NCBI GenBank assembly: GCA_015179045.1
Contig: WHUZ01000045.1
Span: forward strand, 248,001 to 312,000
Source of the DNA: Kalaharituber pfeilii
Taxonomy: Eukaryota > Ascomycota > Pezizomycetes > Pezizales > Pezizaceae
Direction of reading: 5' to 3'
Length of the DNA: 64,000 bases
This document shows, in pieces, positions 32,728 through 43,246 of the stretch (within the stretch, counting starts at the first letter, position 1; each line of letters starts with the position of its first letter). The translations under genes were made by a program, and so were the position numbers. The notes beneath the pieces are model-generated. The model worked only from the letters and a program-made list of their open reading frames with translations. It was not told where the DNA came from and made no database searches.

Positions 32728-33907
32728 TTAGTATTTGAAGGTGCTGAGCCTGAGGTAGGTCGTCGTTTTTTTACTAGATGACCCTAGTAATTTCACAGTT
32801 GATTCTGGCTTGGTACTTCGAAATCCAGTTCTGCAGTCTCTTGCAATATGCCCTTTGCGTGCACACTTGCCTGCTTTCCTTCTTGCATCTATCTCCTGCT
32901 GAGAAACATAATTTTCGGCCCTAATATTGTTCTTGGGAGGTGCTGGGAGGGGTGTCGTTTTGGATTGTTGCGATTTCGAGGCTCGAGTATCAAACCGAGT
33001 ACCTGTTGAGGTTCTTGCCTCTAGCCGAGTGCCTGTCTTAATAGCTATACTCTTCCAAGCATCATAGTCATGTAGAGGAGCATTCTGGCCTTCCAGAGCC
33101 TTCCGTAGATTTGGCTTTAGTTGGTTCCAACATAAAAGGTAGGTTCTCATTTGGTATTTTGGCATGAATATTAAGTGCCTCTGCTTTTTTTTTTTTTTTT
33201 TTTTGTCACGTGACCCCGCGCGCAGCTGCTCGCCATGGCAGGGCAAGTGCCTCTGCTTCAACAAAGAAGTCTAGGATGGTACCAGTTTGGTGAAGTGTCA
33301 TAAGGGAGGTGGTATCATTTGCTTGCCGGCCTGGGTCAGCGAAAGCTTCTCGTAAAGCTCGAAGGGCGGTCTGTTCATCCTGTAGCTTTTTCTTATTATG
33401 CCTCCACCATAAGCCAGCGTTGCCTTTCATTGCTAGATTAAGCAGTCCGAATCGAATGCCTGGAGTGTTTGTTGTCCGTAATGCTACCATGCTTTGAAAT
33501 TCATACTCAAATTCATCAAAATTTGAGGTACCATCAAATCTAGGTATCTCTGTAAGGCGGAGTGTTTGAATGGCATTGCGGTCCTCCTTACTGATTGCAG
33601 AGTCTAAGTTATCTGCTTCCGAGCTTGCTGAGACCGATAGAGTTGCCGGGGCTGCCAGAGTTGCTGGAGTTGCCGGAATTGTCGGGGTGACTGCCAGAGT
33701 CGCTGAGGTTGCTGAATTTGCCGGGGTGGCTGCCAGAGTTGCTACTTTTCGTTCTAGCTTCTTGATGGTAGCCTGGAGGGCTTGTATAGTCTGTTGAGTA
33801 GTTGCAGTCGATCTTGGGGGTTCCGGTGAGGGTGATCCTAATGTTGGGGAATAGGGTGTAGGCGATCCCAATGTTGGAGAGTATGGCACTTCGTCATCCA
33901 TATCCAT
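32728..33907 (-). pseudogene. Gag, interrupted
   Basis: The N-terminus is Pro/Ser-rich with a coiled-coil stretch (IQALQATIKKLERKVATL) and an Ala/Thr/Pro tract. The conserved retrotransposon gag part reads PRFDGTSNFDEFEYEFQSMV and WWRHNKKKLQDEQTALRALR. A micro-B insertion (33187-33244) cuts it after VEAEAL; insert plus duplication is 72 nt, which keeps frame but adds a stop. Another frame change lies near 33135 before WNQLKPNLRKALEGQ. A worn zinc knuckle (KCARKGHIARDC) lacks the first Cys pair spacing. Gag is non-functional. Confidence 0.82.
33187..33244 (-). mobile_element. Micro-B insertion in chromovirus gag
   Basis: Full B hairpin plus poly(A), starting at the hairpin base; duplication aagtgcctctgctt at 33173-33186 and 33245-33258. 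It postdates the chromovirus insertion. Confidence 0.93.
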
Positions 33908-34036
33908 TTGTGCAAGCGAGTAACTTCAAAGGGTTGGAGGCGAGAACGTTTGTTGAGTAAAGGTAAATGGTAAGGCGTTGAGGTAAAAGGTAAAGGTAAG
34001 GCGTTGAGGTAAAAGGTAAAAGGTTCAGCGTTGTAA

Positions 34037-34292
34037 TGTTACGGTGTCTGCGATTGCAGCAAAGTGTAGGTCTAACTTAGGACAACGCTTGGAACTTGAC
34101 CTTTGTATAGAGGCCTCCACGGGAGGCCTCTATATATAGGCGTCCAGCGTGTCGGTTATTTGCATTATTCTATTTAACATTGAGTGCTAACTAACAAGCT
34201 TCTCTCTCTTCACCATCATAACTATGAATGGCGTGATTATCATGCGTCATCTCTCATCGCTTATCAGTGATACTTTGTTGGGTCACCTGACA
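34037..34292 (-). repeat. 5-prime LTR of the chromovirus
   Basis: Near-identical partner of 30377-30629. Element orientation is minus, so this is the promoter-side LTR. Confidence 0.88.
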
Positions 34293-34858
34293 TCTTAGTT
34301 AGGATTGTCAACGATAGTATTTACAGGCAGACGCAAGCGGCAAATATAAAGAGTCCCATCTGTTGCAACGATTACGAAAGCCCTGCGGCCGTGCTTCACA
34401 GGCAAGAACAAAGTAACAATTTCTTCGTGTGGCCTAGCTCAGCGTTGTGGAAAAGCAGAGTGCATAAGACGATAGTATTTCTGCATGTTTGAGAGGACCG
34501 GATCTAAGACTTGGTGGGCTATCGATAGCTAGCGGTGGCAATGCAAAATAGAGCAATCAGTTCGTATCGTACCGCACAAGCGGTCGCATAGCATTAAACA
34601 ACAAGCAGCCAACGAGGAAGGAAAGAAGAAGTACACTGTCCCGTAACCATCTATCCCTATACCTCTGGTTCCTATGGCCTATACCTATCGGCTGACCACT
34701 AAGCCAAGAACGGACATGAGCCAGCTTCTCGCTGGCGGATCGCCCGTCTTCTTCCTTCTCTTCTCTTTTCGTCCCCCTCCCCGCTGACCCGCCTCCGAAT
34801 CTGTCCCCGGTCCCGCCTGAGCGAGTGAACGGCGAATCGTTCCTATACGGTTCCCATC
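34293..34858 (+). other. Upstream region of coiled-coil gene 1
   Basis: Diverged match to 35656-36070. Pyrimidine-rich (cttcttccttctcttctctt) close to the ATG, as in the upstream part of gene 2. Promoter role is inferred. Confidence 0.5.
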
Positions 34859-35303
34859 ATGGTCTCATTTGTCGCCCTCGTTCTAACACTATGCCTGCAG
34901 CTCTCGGTTGGGTATGGCTATAGCTTCCAGCATTTTCTCCCTCCCCCGTCAGCGAGCGACCACAGGTTGGGCTGTGACGTTCTAGGACCCAGTGAGACCA
35001 AGTTGCTCCAATGTCACGATGCTAGGATCAACGGCTTGAACGGGTGTGGGGAATCTAGAGGCAAGGATTGATGCCTTGGAGGCAAGGATTGATGCCTTGG
35101 AGGCAAGGATGGATGCCTCGGAGTTGAGGATGGATGCCCTGGGGGCAAGGATGGATGCAAGGATGGATGCCTTGGGTGGATGCCTTGGAAGCAAGGATGG
35201 ACTGCATGGGAAAAACACTGGCGGAAACTGTGCAAGGCTTGAAAAAAGACTTGACATCTTATGGAGATATGTGGAGAAGAAAGCGAGAGCGATATTCGAT
35301 TGA
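34859..35303 (+). pseudogene. Signal-anchor coiled-coil protein, paralogue 1 (frameshifted)
   Basis: The N-terminus MVSFVALVLTLCLQLSVGYG is a signal peptide or anchor. A conserved word CHDARINGLNG follows, then a heptad-type coiled coil (EARIDALEARIDALEARMDA) in another frame and a charged C-terminus. Compared with paralogue 2 two bases are lost near 35040 (aacggg-tgtgggg). A donor-like gtatgg and acceptor acag (34910-34970) may mark an intron in the first part. With the indel the reading frame cannot run through, so it is a likely pseudogene unless spliced unusually. The 21-bp units encode the heptads. Confidence 0.6.
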
Positions 35304-36073
35304 TGCTTTTCTGCTACCTAGGCCCAATGCCTCGTAGCATGCGGGATCGTTGCCTCCGTCCTTCTTACCCTCAGTGCCGACCTTTATATCAGGGTCATGT
35401 CTCGATCCCGATGCTGCCAATTAGAACATTGCAAGAGTGCCAAGAGGGACTGCAATCCTGATGATAGGGAGTATTCAAGTGTTATGGACTGAAATGTCGC
35501 TCCCAGGGACAGGACCGAGGAAGCATCGTTGGCAGCCTGGGCAATCACAGCAGGCCAATCGTAGCCGTTGAGTGTTTGGTCTCGTGGATACGTAATAAGC
35601 TCCGGCAGTTCGCACGGTTTAAGGTCTGGCCCGGAACTCGTCAACTCAAAATGCAAATCTTAACAAAGTTTGCCACGGTTGTCACTGGGAGTAGCAAGCG
35701 GAATATATATGGAGCCTCGTCTCTGCCTTACTGCTCGCGTGTTACATGCCCGCAGCAAGGCAGTAGTCTCGCGACAGTTACGACGGCCCTGCGCCCGCGA
35801 TAAGCAGACGGAGAAGAAGCTTCTGGTAGGAATAAGGCAGGGATTTCTTGGCTCAATCTAACTCGGTGGAAGCGGATATACCGCATCGGGTAATCTCAAC
35901 GCACCATGCGACGGCCGAGCCCATCAGCTTCTGGACCGGATCGCGCGCTTTCTCCGTCTTCTTGCTTCTCTTCTCTTGCCTCCCCCGCTGACCCGCCGCC
36001 AAGTCCGTTCCTATCCCACACGGACACACCCCACACTCGAAAGAACCTCCGGCAAATCCTGTCCTGTCCTGTC
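35304..36073. other. Intergenic duplicate unit between paralogues
   Basis: From 35395 it is homologous to 30130-30376 plus 34293-34850, which is the upstream region of paralogue 1. No separate gene was seen. Confidence 0.5.
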
Positions 36074-36680
36074 ATGCCCATCGTGGTCACGTTCGTCGTC
36101 CTCGCTCTGGCACTTTTTTTGCAGATCACGTTTGGGTAAGGCTCTAGCTCTAGCACTTTCTCCCTCCTCCACGAGACAGCCACACGCTGACTCTCGAATC
36201 ATACAGATCCACCTTGCCACATTCTGAATATCACAATCAAGCGAGGGAAGATGTAACCCGATCCGAAGGAAACACCGAGCACACGTTGGGCTTCCATGTT
36301 CTAGCCCCGGTGAACACAAGTTGTGCCAATGCCACGATCCTAGGATCAAAGGCTTGGACGGACGTGTGGAGAGCATAGAGACAAACATGAACGGCGGGAA
36401 CGCAAGAGTGGGGATCCTTGAGACAAAAATGGACACCTTGGAGGCAAGGATGCAGCGCGTGGAGGCCCGGATGGATGCCGTGGAGGCAAGAGTGGATGCC
36501 GTGGAGGCAAGACTGGATGTCGTGGAGGCAAGACTGGATGTCGTGGAGGCAAGACTGGATGCCGTGGAGGCAAGACTGGATGCCGTGGAGGCAAGGCTGG
36601 AGCACATAGATAAAACACTCTCGCACATTGCTCAAGTCTTGGAAGCCCTTATAGAACGTAAGTGGGAAGAAGGTGGGTGA
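36074..36680 (+). CDS. Signal-anchor coiled-coil protein, paralogue 2
   Basis: MPIVVTFVVLALALFLQITF is a hydrophobic N-terminal segment. A donor GTAAGG at 36136 and an acceptor TTCTAG ending at 36304 allow a frame-keeping join; a shorter intron ending CATACAG (36206) looks more typical but breaks frame. With the long intron the product is about 145 aa: CQCHDPRIKGLDGRVESIE, then eight or more heptads of type VEARLDA, ending LIERKWEEGG. Heptads have V/L at a and d positions, so a parallel coiled coil is expected; the protein is probably secreted or membrane anchored and oligomeric. The 21-bp repeat units are nearly identical, so copy number likely varies. Function is unknown. Confidence 0.6.
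36430..36600 (+). repeat. 21-bp tandem repeats encoding heptads
   Basis: Units gtggaggcaagactggatgc plus one base, about seven in succession. They stay in phase with the coiled coil of paralogue 2. The reverse-strand open frames are shadows. Confidence 0.85.
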
Positions 36681-36720
36681 GAAGTGATGTTCGATTGATG
36701 CTTTTTGCTACGTATACCCA

Positions 36721-36758
36721 GCGGCACGCGAGTAATGATATAAAAAAAAAAAAAAAAA
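36721..36758 (+). mobile_element. LINE A micro-insertion, 22 nt of tail
   Basis: gcggcacgcgagtaatgata plus poly(A), that is, the 3-prime hairpin arm only. Perfect duplication tacgtataccca at 36709-36720 and 36759-36770. It lies just after the coiled-coil gene. Confidence 0.93.
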
Positions 36759-36967
36759 TACGTATACCCATGAATTATATCCTTCAATTTTGCCCTTTCG
36801 ATTCACCCACATTTCTTTCATAATTTTATACGCAAACTATATACCTGCATGTAGTCACTGATCCATATCCAGTCCACATATCCTTTGCACTGCAATCTGG
36901 TGAGCGATGCATACAACACGTGATATACTAACACTGCCTTTAAGGAGCGCGCGCTGCGAATGTAACA

Positions 36968-37234
36968 TTGAACCCACCCAACAACAATAACGATGACAAA
37001 GCCGAGTCCAACGAAGTGACAGAAACTGCGAAATCAATTGCGAGGCTGTCACACGGATGGAAAATTGTCATCGTTTGCTTGATCGTCTTTGTCTATTTGC
37101 ACCAGTCAGAGCTGATCGTGCGCCGCAACTATCGCTGGAAGAGGGCGGAAGTGAAAGTACCAAGGCAATTAAAAGGTGCGATTCCTGTGAAAAAGCGTAG
37201 GCGGACACTCGTTCTACGCCGACGACCTTTGTGA
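36968..37234 (+). other. Possible small single-span membrane protein, start uncertain
   Basis: An 88-codon frame has a polar N-terminus (NNNNDDKAESNE), one hydrophobic span (WKIVIVCLIVFVYL) and a basic C-terminus (KKRRRTLVLRRRPL). The frame has no ATG at its beginning, so a first exon upstream would be needed. The composition is protein-like but no family is known. Confidence 0.3.
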
Positions 37235-37698
37235 TGCCGAATCGCCTGGCTCGTGGGTGCATTAGGTGACCGGGGATCTCTCGAATTTGCCGTGGATAAA
37301 TGTTCCTTAGTGTTTCTTGTATGATTTCACGTAAGCAGAGAATGAAGAAAATGCGAAGAGGCTATTGATGTTGTTTGTGAAAAGAAAGAATTCGCCTCCC
37401 TCTTCACGAGTCCGGTGTGCAGGAATCATCCGATTCTCTGATTTATAAGCCCACGCTCCTGCTCCGTACCGAACATGACCTGACTGACCTCCGAGGAAGC
37501 CTAGTCGCGCCGCTCAAGACATCCTTGCAGTAAGTGTACAAGTGGACGAACGAAGTTTGCTAACATACAAGGCTGGGACATCTATCCACAATGGAGTGCC
37601 AAATGCATCGTGGGCTGTGAATGGTGAGGAACGTAATCTGACGATAGTGATGGTAAACATCCGCAGCACCGGGAACTGGAGACGGCCAAGAGCGAGTT
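37235..37698. other. No confident gene
   Basis: A frame at 37542-37835 is interrupted by a micro-B insertion and has no recognised domain. Confidence 0.3.
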
Positions 37699-37761
37699 TT
37701 TTTATTTTTTTTTTTTCATTTCACGTAACCCCGCTTGCAGCTGTTCGCCATGGCAGGGTCA
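37699..37761 (-). mobile_element. Micro-B insertion
   Basis: Full B hairpin and poly(A). The flanks share agcgagtt (37691-37698 and 37762-37769). Confidence 0.85.
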
Positions 37762-37769
37762 AGCGAGTT

Positions 37770-38103
37770 GCAAGCGCCCTCATTCTAATCATCGACAACT
37801 GCAAAAATGGAAGTCCAAGACCAAATATCATGTGAGTATTCAGCAGCAGCAGCATGAGACACATTATTGAAAATACATGCTCCCAAGGATGTATATGCAT
37901 ACCTCTTATGACGATGTTTCACCAAAAGGGTTAAATATTCTCGACAAGGAAAATGAATACCCTATCGGAACTGACATCTATTGGTACATGCCTTAAAAGG
38001 CCCCACCAGCTGACGAGATATCAATTCAAAAGTTTGAAGCTCCTTCATTGGCGAGCCAGGTCGCAAACATGAAGTTTGACAGGCTTCATCAACAGCCCGA
38101 GTA
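37770..38103. other. No gene seen
   Basis: Unique-looking sequence between micro-insertions. Confidence 0.3.
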
Positions 38104-38115
38104 CCATAGCACGGT

Positions 38116-38157
38116 ATGCGAGTAATGACATAAAAAAAAAAAAAAAAAAAAAAAAAA
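38116..38157 (+). mobile_element. LINE A micro-insertion, 16 nt of tail
   Basis: Only atgcgagtaatgacat plus about 26 A. Perfect duplication ccatagcacggt at 38104-38115 and 38158-38169. Confidence 0.93.
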
Positions 38158-38285
38158 CCATAGCACGGTGTACAAAGCAGCGCATAGGGAGGGGCTTAGG
38201 GGCCCAATAACCGTTCGCAGAGGCAAATTCGAGTGCTTACGAGATTTTATCACTTCATGTGGAGGTTTCTGTGAAAGGAGTAAAA

Positions 38286-38359
38286 TTTTTTTTTTTTTTT
38301 TATTCTTTTTAATATCTGTGATCTCTTGTTTTTCAATATCTGTGATCTCTTGCCGCCCT
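38286..38359 (-). mobile_element. LINE A micro-insertion with internally duplicated tail
   Basis: In reverse: the hairpin apex (AGGGCGGC) and 3-prime arm, then the segment caagagatcacagatatt appears twice, separated by A-rich sequence, before poly(A). Flanks aaggagtaaaa (38275-38285) and aaggagtgaaa (38360-38370) form a near-perfect duplication. Confidence 0.82.
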
Positions 38360-38370
38360 AAGGAGTGAAA

Positions 38371-38837
38371 GTGCTAGCATCTAAGTTTCTCAACTCATAG
38401 ATACAGTCTGGCTACAGGCTATGACTACAGGGCAACAGAATCAAAAGTGATGACGGTAAGGGCGGTGACAATGAGTCTGGAAAGGACAGGAACAAGATTA
38501 CCTTTTGACCTCCTCTCTCATTCATTTCTTCTCAGGCACGTAACTATTAGCTAGACCTACGTGAGTTTCACTACCCGGTGTCAGAAGCACATGCTTGTAC
38601 TGAAGATCAAGAGGCGTAATATTGCAAACGGACTAGAAAGAGTATGTTAAGTCCATGATAAAGTAATTTCTTGCACATACAATCAAATCTGTAACGGTTA
38701 AGTGGTGATCATTCTGCCCGCCTCTGCTGGCCACCAGATCCCTACTCTGCGCGAAGAGTTGTGTCCCTCGTTCTCTTAAATATAGTCGTAGCCCTTGGCT
38801 ATCAGAACTAAGTTACAACTTCTCCCGACCGGACCTA
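38371..38837. other. 3-prime flank of the DUF4238 gene
   Basis: No further gene seen; presumably holds the untranslated end of the minus-strand gene. Confidence 0.35.
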
Positions 38838-41522
38838 TCACATGTCATCGGGTCCTGCGTACAGCCACTGCCATGCGAACCGCGCCACATCCTTCCCCCA
38901 TTTGCTCTCGAGCATCCGCTGCCGCTTCACAGTCCACCGGACTGCCAGTTCATTGAGGAACATTTCTTGGGACGGGGATTCGTCACGCTTAGGGTCAACA
39001 AGATACTGCCCAATGCTTGGGTCGTAAAGTGGGGTTCCTTCCAGCAAGACTGCATGTCACGTATTACTCGTGTCAGCAATTGCCGTTCAAGCGTAGACGG
39101 GAAGGGGAAAGGTGAGAACGTACATGAGGATACCAGTCCTCCTGCCAATGGTAGAAAGGGATTCGAAGCCTACAGTTAGCATAAAGCAACGGAAAAAAAT
39201 AACAGGATATATGGCAAGAGGAATATAGGGATGCTATAGGGACTAGTAGCACCTACCCCAATAGGCAAAGCTAGTGAATTCGACGGTATTATTGCCCGCC
39301 CTGCCATGCTCCATTTGCGATACCTTTCTCACAGATGCCTGGAGCATTAACCTTGAATGATGTTCTTTTGGGATCTTGTTCGCCACTTTAATACGAATCA
39401 GTACTGGATCCAATTACACACCACCGCCCAACGCCCTAGGGGAACATACGATTTGCCACTGCATCCTCGGCACCCAGTTCCTGCTCCATCGTACTATTGA
39501 ACAGATCATCCATTCCCACGCCCGGTGCTCCAAGTCTCGCTGCCTGCCCTACTCGCCACAGTTTTACGTGTAAGTAGATCACTGTGCTCGGCAGAGTTGA
39601 GAAAAATGCGTATTCATTCCGCATAGCTGCTCTGCGGTACGGAAGGTAGCGCGTGCCGTCCGGAAGGGAGTCGGCGACAAGGGTGCGCATTCTGGAGACT
39701 ATAGAGGCTTGTTCCATGTCTCGCAAGAAGGATGCTGCGATGCCACCTGGAATATGAAGGCCTCGAGTTAGCATATCCAATATACCTAAACGTGATCCGG
39801 TAAATTAGGAGACCTACCAAGCTTAAAGTACCCCTGTGCGTGACGGTTGTTCTGCAAATTGCGCTCCATTTCCGATAAGCCCTTGAAATGGCTGCCAATT
39901 GACGGCACTGGAATGTTCGCCGCATCATTGTCCTTCAAAATTCCCAACAGCTTCCACAACCGATCTCGTCGCACCACAAGAGGCATATCCTCCAAAGAAC
40001 CCGGCGCGAGGCTGAAGCCCATTGGCAACCGGAATTCGTCATCTTCTAAGTATACCTGTAGCGTTCTCTGCACTGCAGCATCAGTTGTCCAAGTGAGGGT
40101 AGATTTCACCTCGTTCAGGAAAATTGAGTTGAATAGCTGTACATCTCGGCGGCGAAGTTTGTGAAGCTTGAACATGAACGTGTCATCTTCCTTGGGATTG
40201 AACTCGTCAATGGTAACGAGTCCATAGCTCGGTACTGGAGGTTGGAGATGGATATGTTCAAACAAGGAAGGAGTACCAAGCTGCTCTAGGCCGGGTTGTT
40301 TCGCTAATTCCGCGCGTAAGCGTTTCTTTGATTCTTCGTCGCGGAGCATGTTTGATCGCAGCACAAGCAGAAGAGTGGGCCCGAAAGGTGCTAGAAGGTG
40401 GTATTCCAAGTACTTCCCGGCTCCCCCGTATTTAGACTTCAGGGCTTCCTGAGAATCGGGCATACCATTGGGCCCAGGCGTTATATACACTTCCATTGGC
40501 GCTTCAGTCGGGCCCTCATGGATACCAAATGCAGATTCTGAGAGGAGGAATTCGTCTGCGGCGTCTGCGGGGGTGCAAAAAGACATGTAAAACATATTCA
40601 TGTTTAGGATGAACCATTGCGCATCGTGGCTGAAGCATTCGCTCATCATCGTCTGTTCCCATTTGTCTTCCACATCGATGTGGGTATCGAGAATCGTCTT
40701 CATGGTATGCAACCAGACCTCAAGTGGCTTTGTGAATCCCTTCCGTTCCATGAAATGCAAGACCTCAGCGCGATCCACAGCATCGTATTCCTCCAGAGTC
40801 CGGTTATATTTCCCCCAGAATCCTTGCGTACGGAACTTCATCACAAACAGAAACTTGCGGATATCGTTTCTTTCCACCCGCGTGAGGGTGACCGAGTTCT
40901 CACCCTTTGCTAAGGCAGTCTTGATCCTTTTGATGATCCTTGAGGCCTGCCCTTCAAGTACGGCTAGGGCATCTTCGATGTGCATTTGGTCCGCAGCGGA
41001 GGCATCCCGGTACATGTCATAATTGCCGTAGCTTCTGTGGACGTCGGCAGCAGGAACAATTGTAGAACTTCCCATGTCGTACAGGTTGATGAATGGATTC
41101 TGAAAGTCAATCCTGCGGGCTCGACGAGTGGCGAATTGGCGCAGAACGAAGCGGGGAATGAAGTGGTGGTATTCATTTTCGCGGATGCCTTTTTTGCCTT
41201 TGCGGCCGCCTGGAGGTGCCTTTTGAACGTCTGAGGTCGCAGTTTGCTTAGTGCACTTATCTTCCTCATGATCGTGAGGTGGAGGGTTGCCCGTGATGAC
41301 AGTTGAAGGTGCCGTCATGGGATTCGTAGGAGATGCGGTGCTTTTACTCATGAGGCTGCCTCGGAGCTGAGTTGTACAGGGTAGGGTAGATTTACTTGCT
41401 GTGGAATCCGCCGCATTTAATTGTTCTGAAACGGTGGTTGGGCCCGGGGCCGCGGTTGGATCCGGATTACTCTGAGCGACGATGGCGGGCTTTTTAGGTT
41501 CCCGGCGGCGATGGTTTGGCAT
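38838..41522 (-). CDS. DUF4238 family protein, five exons, about 798 aa
   Basis: Exons on the minus strand: 41522-39818, 39746-39450, 39403-39257, 39169-39134 and 39049-38838. Introns are 71, 46, 87 and 84 nt with GTAGGT, GTATGT, GTAGGT and GTATCC donors; the first has a GCTAAC branch site. The spliced length is 2397 nt, an exact multiple of three ending in TGA. After a low-complexity Ser/Thr/Pro-rich N-terminus of about 110 residues and a basic patch (GGRKGKKGIRE) the motif HHFIPRFVLRQFA opens the domain. This motif, with a downstream NPFINLYD and SYGNYDMY region, is characteristic of DUF4238 proteins, widespread in fungi and bacteria. Biochemical function is unknown. The C-terminal exon (PLYDPSIGQYLVDPKRDE) supports the gene end. 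Confidence 0.8.
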
Positions 41523-42335
41523 TGTGGAGTCGAACCTCGCAGTAATCCGGTGGTTTGGGTGTCTCAGCTACAAGTGATGCTGCGGATGTACCGACTTGAG
41601 CTGGTATGGTCACGACAAGAAGTCAAGTTTGATCGAGATGAGGGTTTAACTTGCAATAGAGGGAACGCGGGCTTGAGGAACAGGTTTACTGATGTTAGTT
41701 TTACTCAGGCTATGGCCAGCTCAGCCTTGACTTTGCAATAAATATGGCGGTCGTGTTCCGCTGCGTGGCAGCTCCTGTGGGCTGCCGCTATCAATAGAAT
41801 ACAAATGCGGAATAGAACACAAATGCGGCGTATGGTGGTTCAGAGGCGGCCACAAGTGGTGATGTGTTGTTGCCTGATTTGACAGGGTCTGCATGCATGC
41901 CAAGTTCATAGTGCTACCTATTCAGGGTTTAGCTGACCGTACTAAGCTCTGCCTGGTTAGATATTCTCCTGTTGCTTGACAGCAACGTTGGTGGCCTTGC
42001 TGAGTAAGAATATCTAGAAGAGCACGTTGTTTCCAATGACAGCTCTCTGAGGTTTGGATGCATTGAAATGCATAATGGCGCTCTGGCATTTGATAGATGA
42101 GTCTGCGGGGCACTGCCGCCGTACTCTTGCGTGCCTTGCCATGGCAAAATAGCGTTACGTGATATGAAAATACAATTAAAAATATCCTAATCATGGTCGA
42201 CCCTGGCATTCTTTTGGATGTTATCAACGATTTAAAAATGTTGAAGCGAAAGGGATGAAGGGAAAGAGGCGGCTAAGACAATTATGAGTGGCATACAGCG
42301 ATAAGATAAGATTGTACCGTAGATAAGATAAGCTT
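41523..42335. other. 5-prime flank of the DUF4238 gene and worn LINE B tail
   Basis: An eroded B tail (gccttgccatggcaaaatag, then gttacgtgatatgaaaatac) lies at about 42126-42175. No gene was recognised. Confidence 0.4.
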
Positions 42336-42386
42336 TTTTTTTTTTCATCACGTGACCCCGCATGCAGCTGTTCGCCATGGCAGGGC
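42336..42386 (-). mobile_element. Micro-B insertion
   Basis: Full hairpin CCCTGCC(atg ... cat)GCGGGG and poly(A) in reverse; perfect duplication gataagataagctt at 42322-42335 and 42387-42400. Confidence 0.94.
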
Positions 42387-42568
42387 GATAAGATAAGCTT
42401 GCTTTCTGCTCTCATGCCCAAACGGAAAATTGCCGGGCCCGCTTGCCCTGTTAGTACGTATCTTTACTGGCGTTTCCCCAAGTACATAGCGGCGCACGAA
42501 TTGAAGCCAAAACAAATAATTCTGCCGACAAATCACTGAACTAGTTTGAGGAACACGGCACCCAGAAT

Positions 42569-43246
42569 TTGAATATGGTTGGATTTTATGCTGGTGAGGG
42601 AAGTGCTGGTTGCTCTTGGCACTCCCCCTCCTATCCCTCCGCACACGACATGCTCGGTATCAGGCATGCGAAGCAGTCTCGAACCCTCAATTATACGCAC
42701 CAAAAGTACAATATTCTTCCCCCCTATATATCAAAGGTCCGCTACTGTAACGTATCCAATGATAGGATAACGTTGATGTGGATTTTTCCATGTTTAATAG
42801 CGGTCGTCGAAATGCGCGGAAGTGCCGGAAATATCGGATGCGTGCCAACGTGCCCTACTGTTACTTGTAACAGCAAAGCAACTGCATATTACCATGATGG
42901 TGATGACATGCTTAACAGGAATGAAGCCACTCTCACGACTGCAACAGTGTATAGCATGATTGACAGCGGTGACTGCAAGAAAAACACCTTGAAGAACACC
43001 ACAGCGTATAGAAGGACTCGGTGGATAGAGGAAGATGTTAATATGAGGAGTTACATTTTTGTCGACGACGAGATCGCAGAAACAGGTTCTACAGGCTGCA
43101 ACCCCTGGTTTCTAGACTTCTACATTCAATTGCCTATTTTGTGTTTCGATTTCCAACCAATTTGCATCTTAAGATACCATTGCATCTTCTCCGGCGCTTT
43201 ATGTAGTTGTACACATTTTATACACTTGCCTTGTTTTTTGTACTAG
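42569..43246 (+). other. Long open frame of doubtful status (225 codons)
   Basis: The frame starts without a strong ATG context and holds scattered cysteines (GCVPTCPTVTC) and a cysteine/phenylalanine-rich end. No signal peptide at the actual start, no introns and no family match. The internal MWIFPCLIAVVEM could act as a short signal. I keep it only as a candidate. Confidence 0.25.

Larger units (their letters stand above)
30377..34292 (-). mobile_element. Chromovirus (Ty3/Gypsy) LTR retrotransposon, internally deleted
   Basis: LTRs at 30377-30629 and 34037-34292 (about 255 bp, TGTCAG...GTAACA in element orientation) are almost identical. A 5-bp duplication, tctta, lies at 30372-30376 and 34293-34297. 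A purine-rich tract (gaacgggggtaa) abuts the 3-prime LTR at 30630-30645. Gag, aspartic protease, a stub of reverse transcriptase fused to integrase C-terminal sequence, and a chromodomain occur in order on the minus strand. The 3.9-kb total is well short of a full chromovirus because the RT/RNase H/integrase core is missing. LTR similarity indicates a recent insertion. Confidence 0.9.

Noticed and set aside
35014..36635. Minus-strand open frames rich in Pro, His or Ser over the coiled-coil genes
   Set aside because: They are antisense shadows of 21-bp heptad repeats; the plus-strand product has signal anchor and regular heptads.
42569..43246. 225-codon open frame as a gene
   Set aside because: No signal, intron or family support; kept only as a low-confidence feature.
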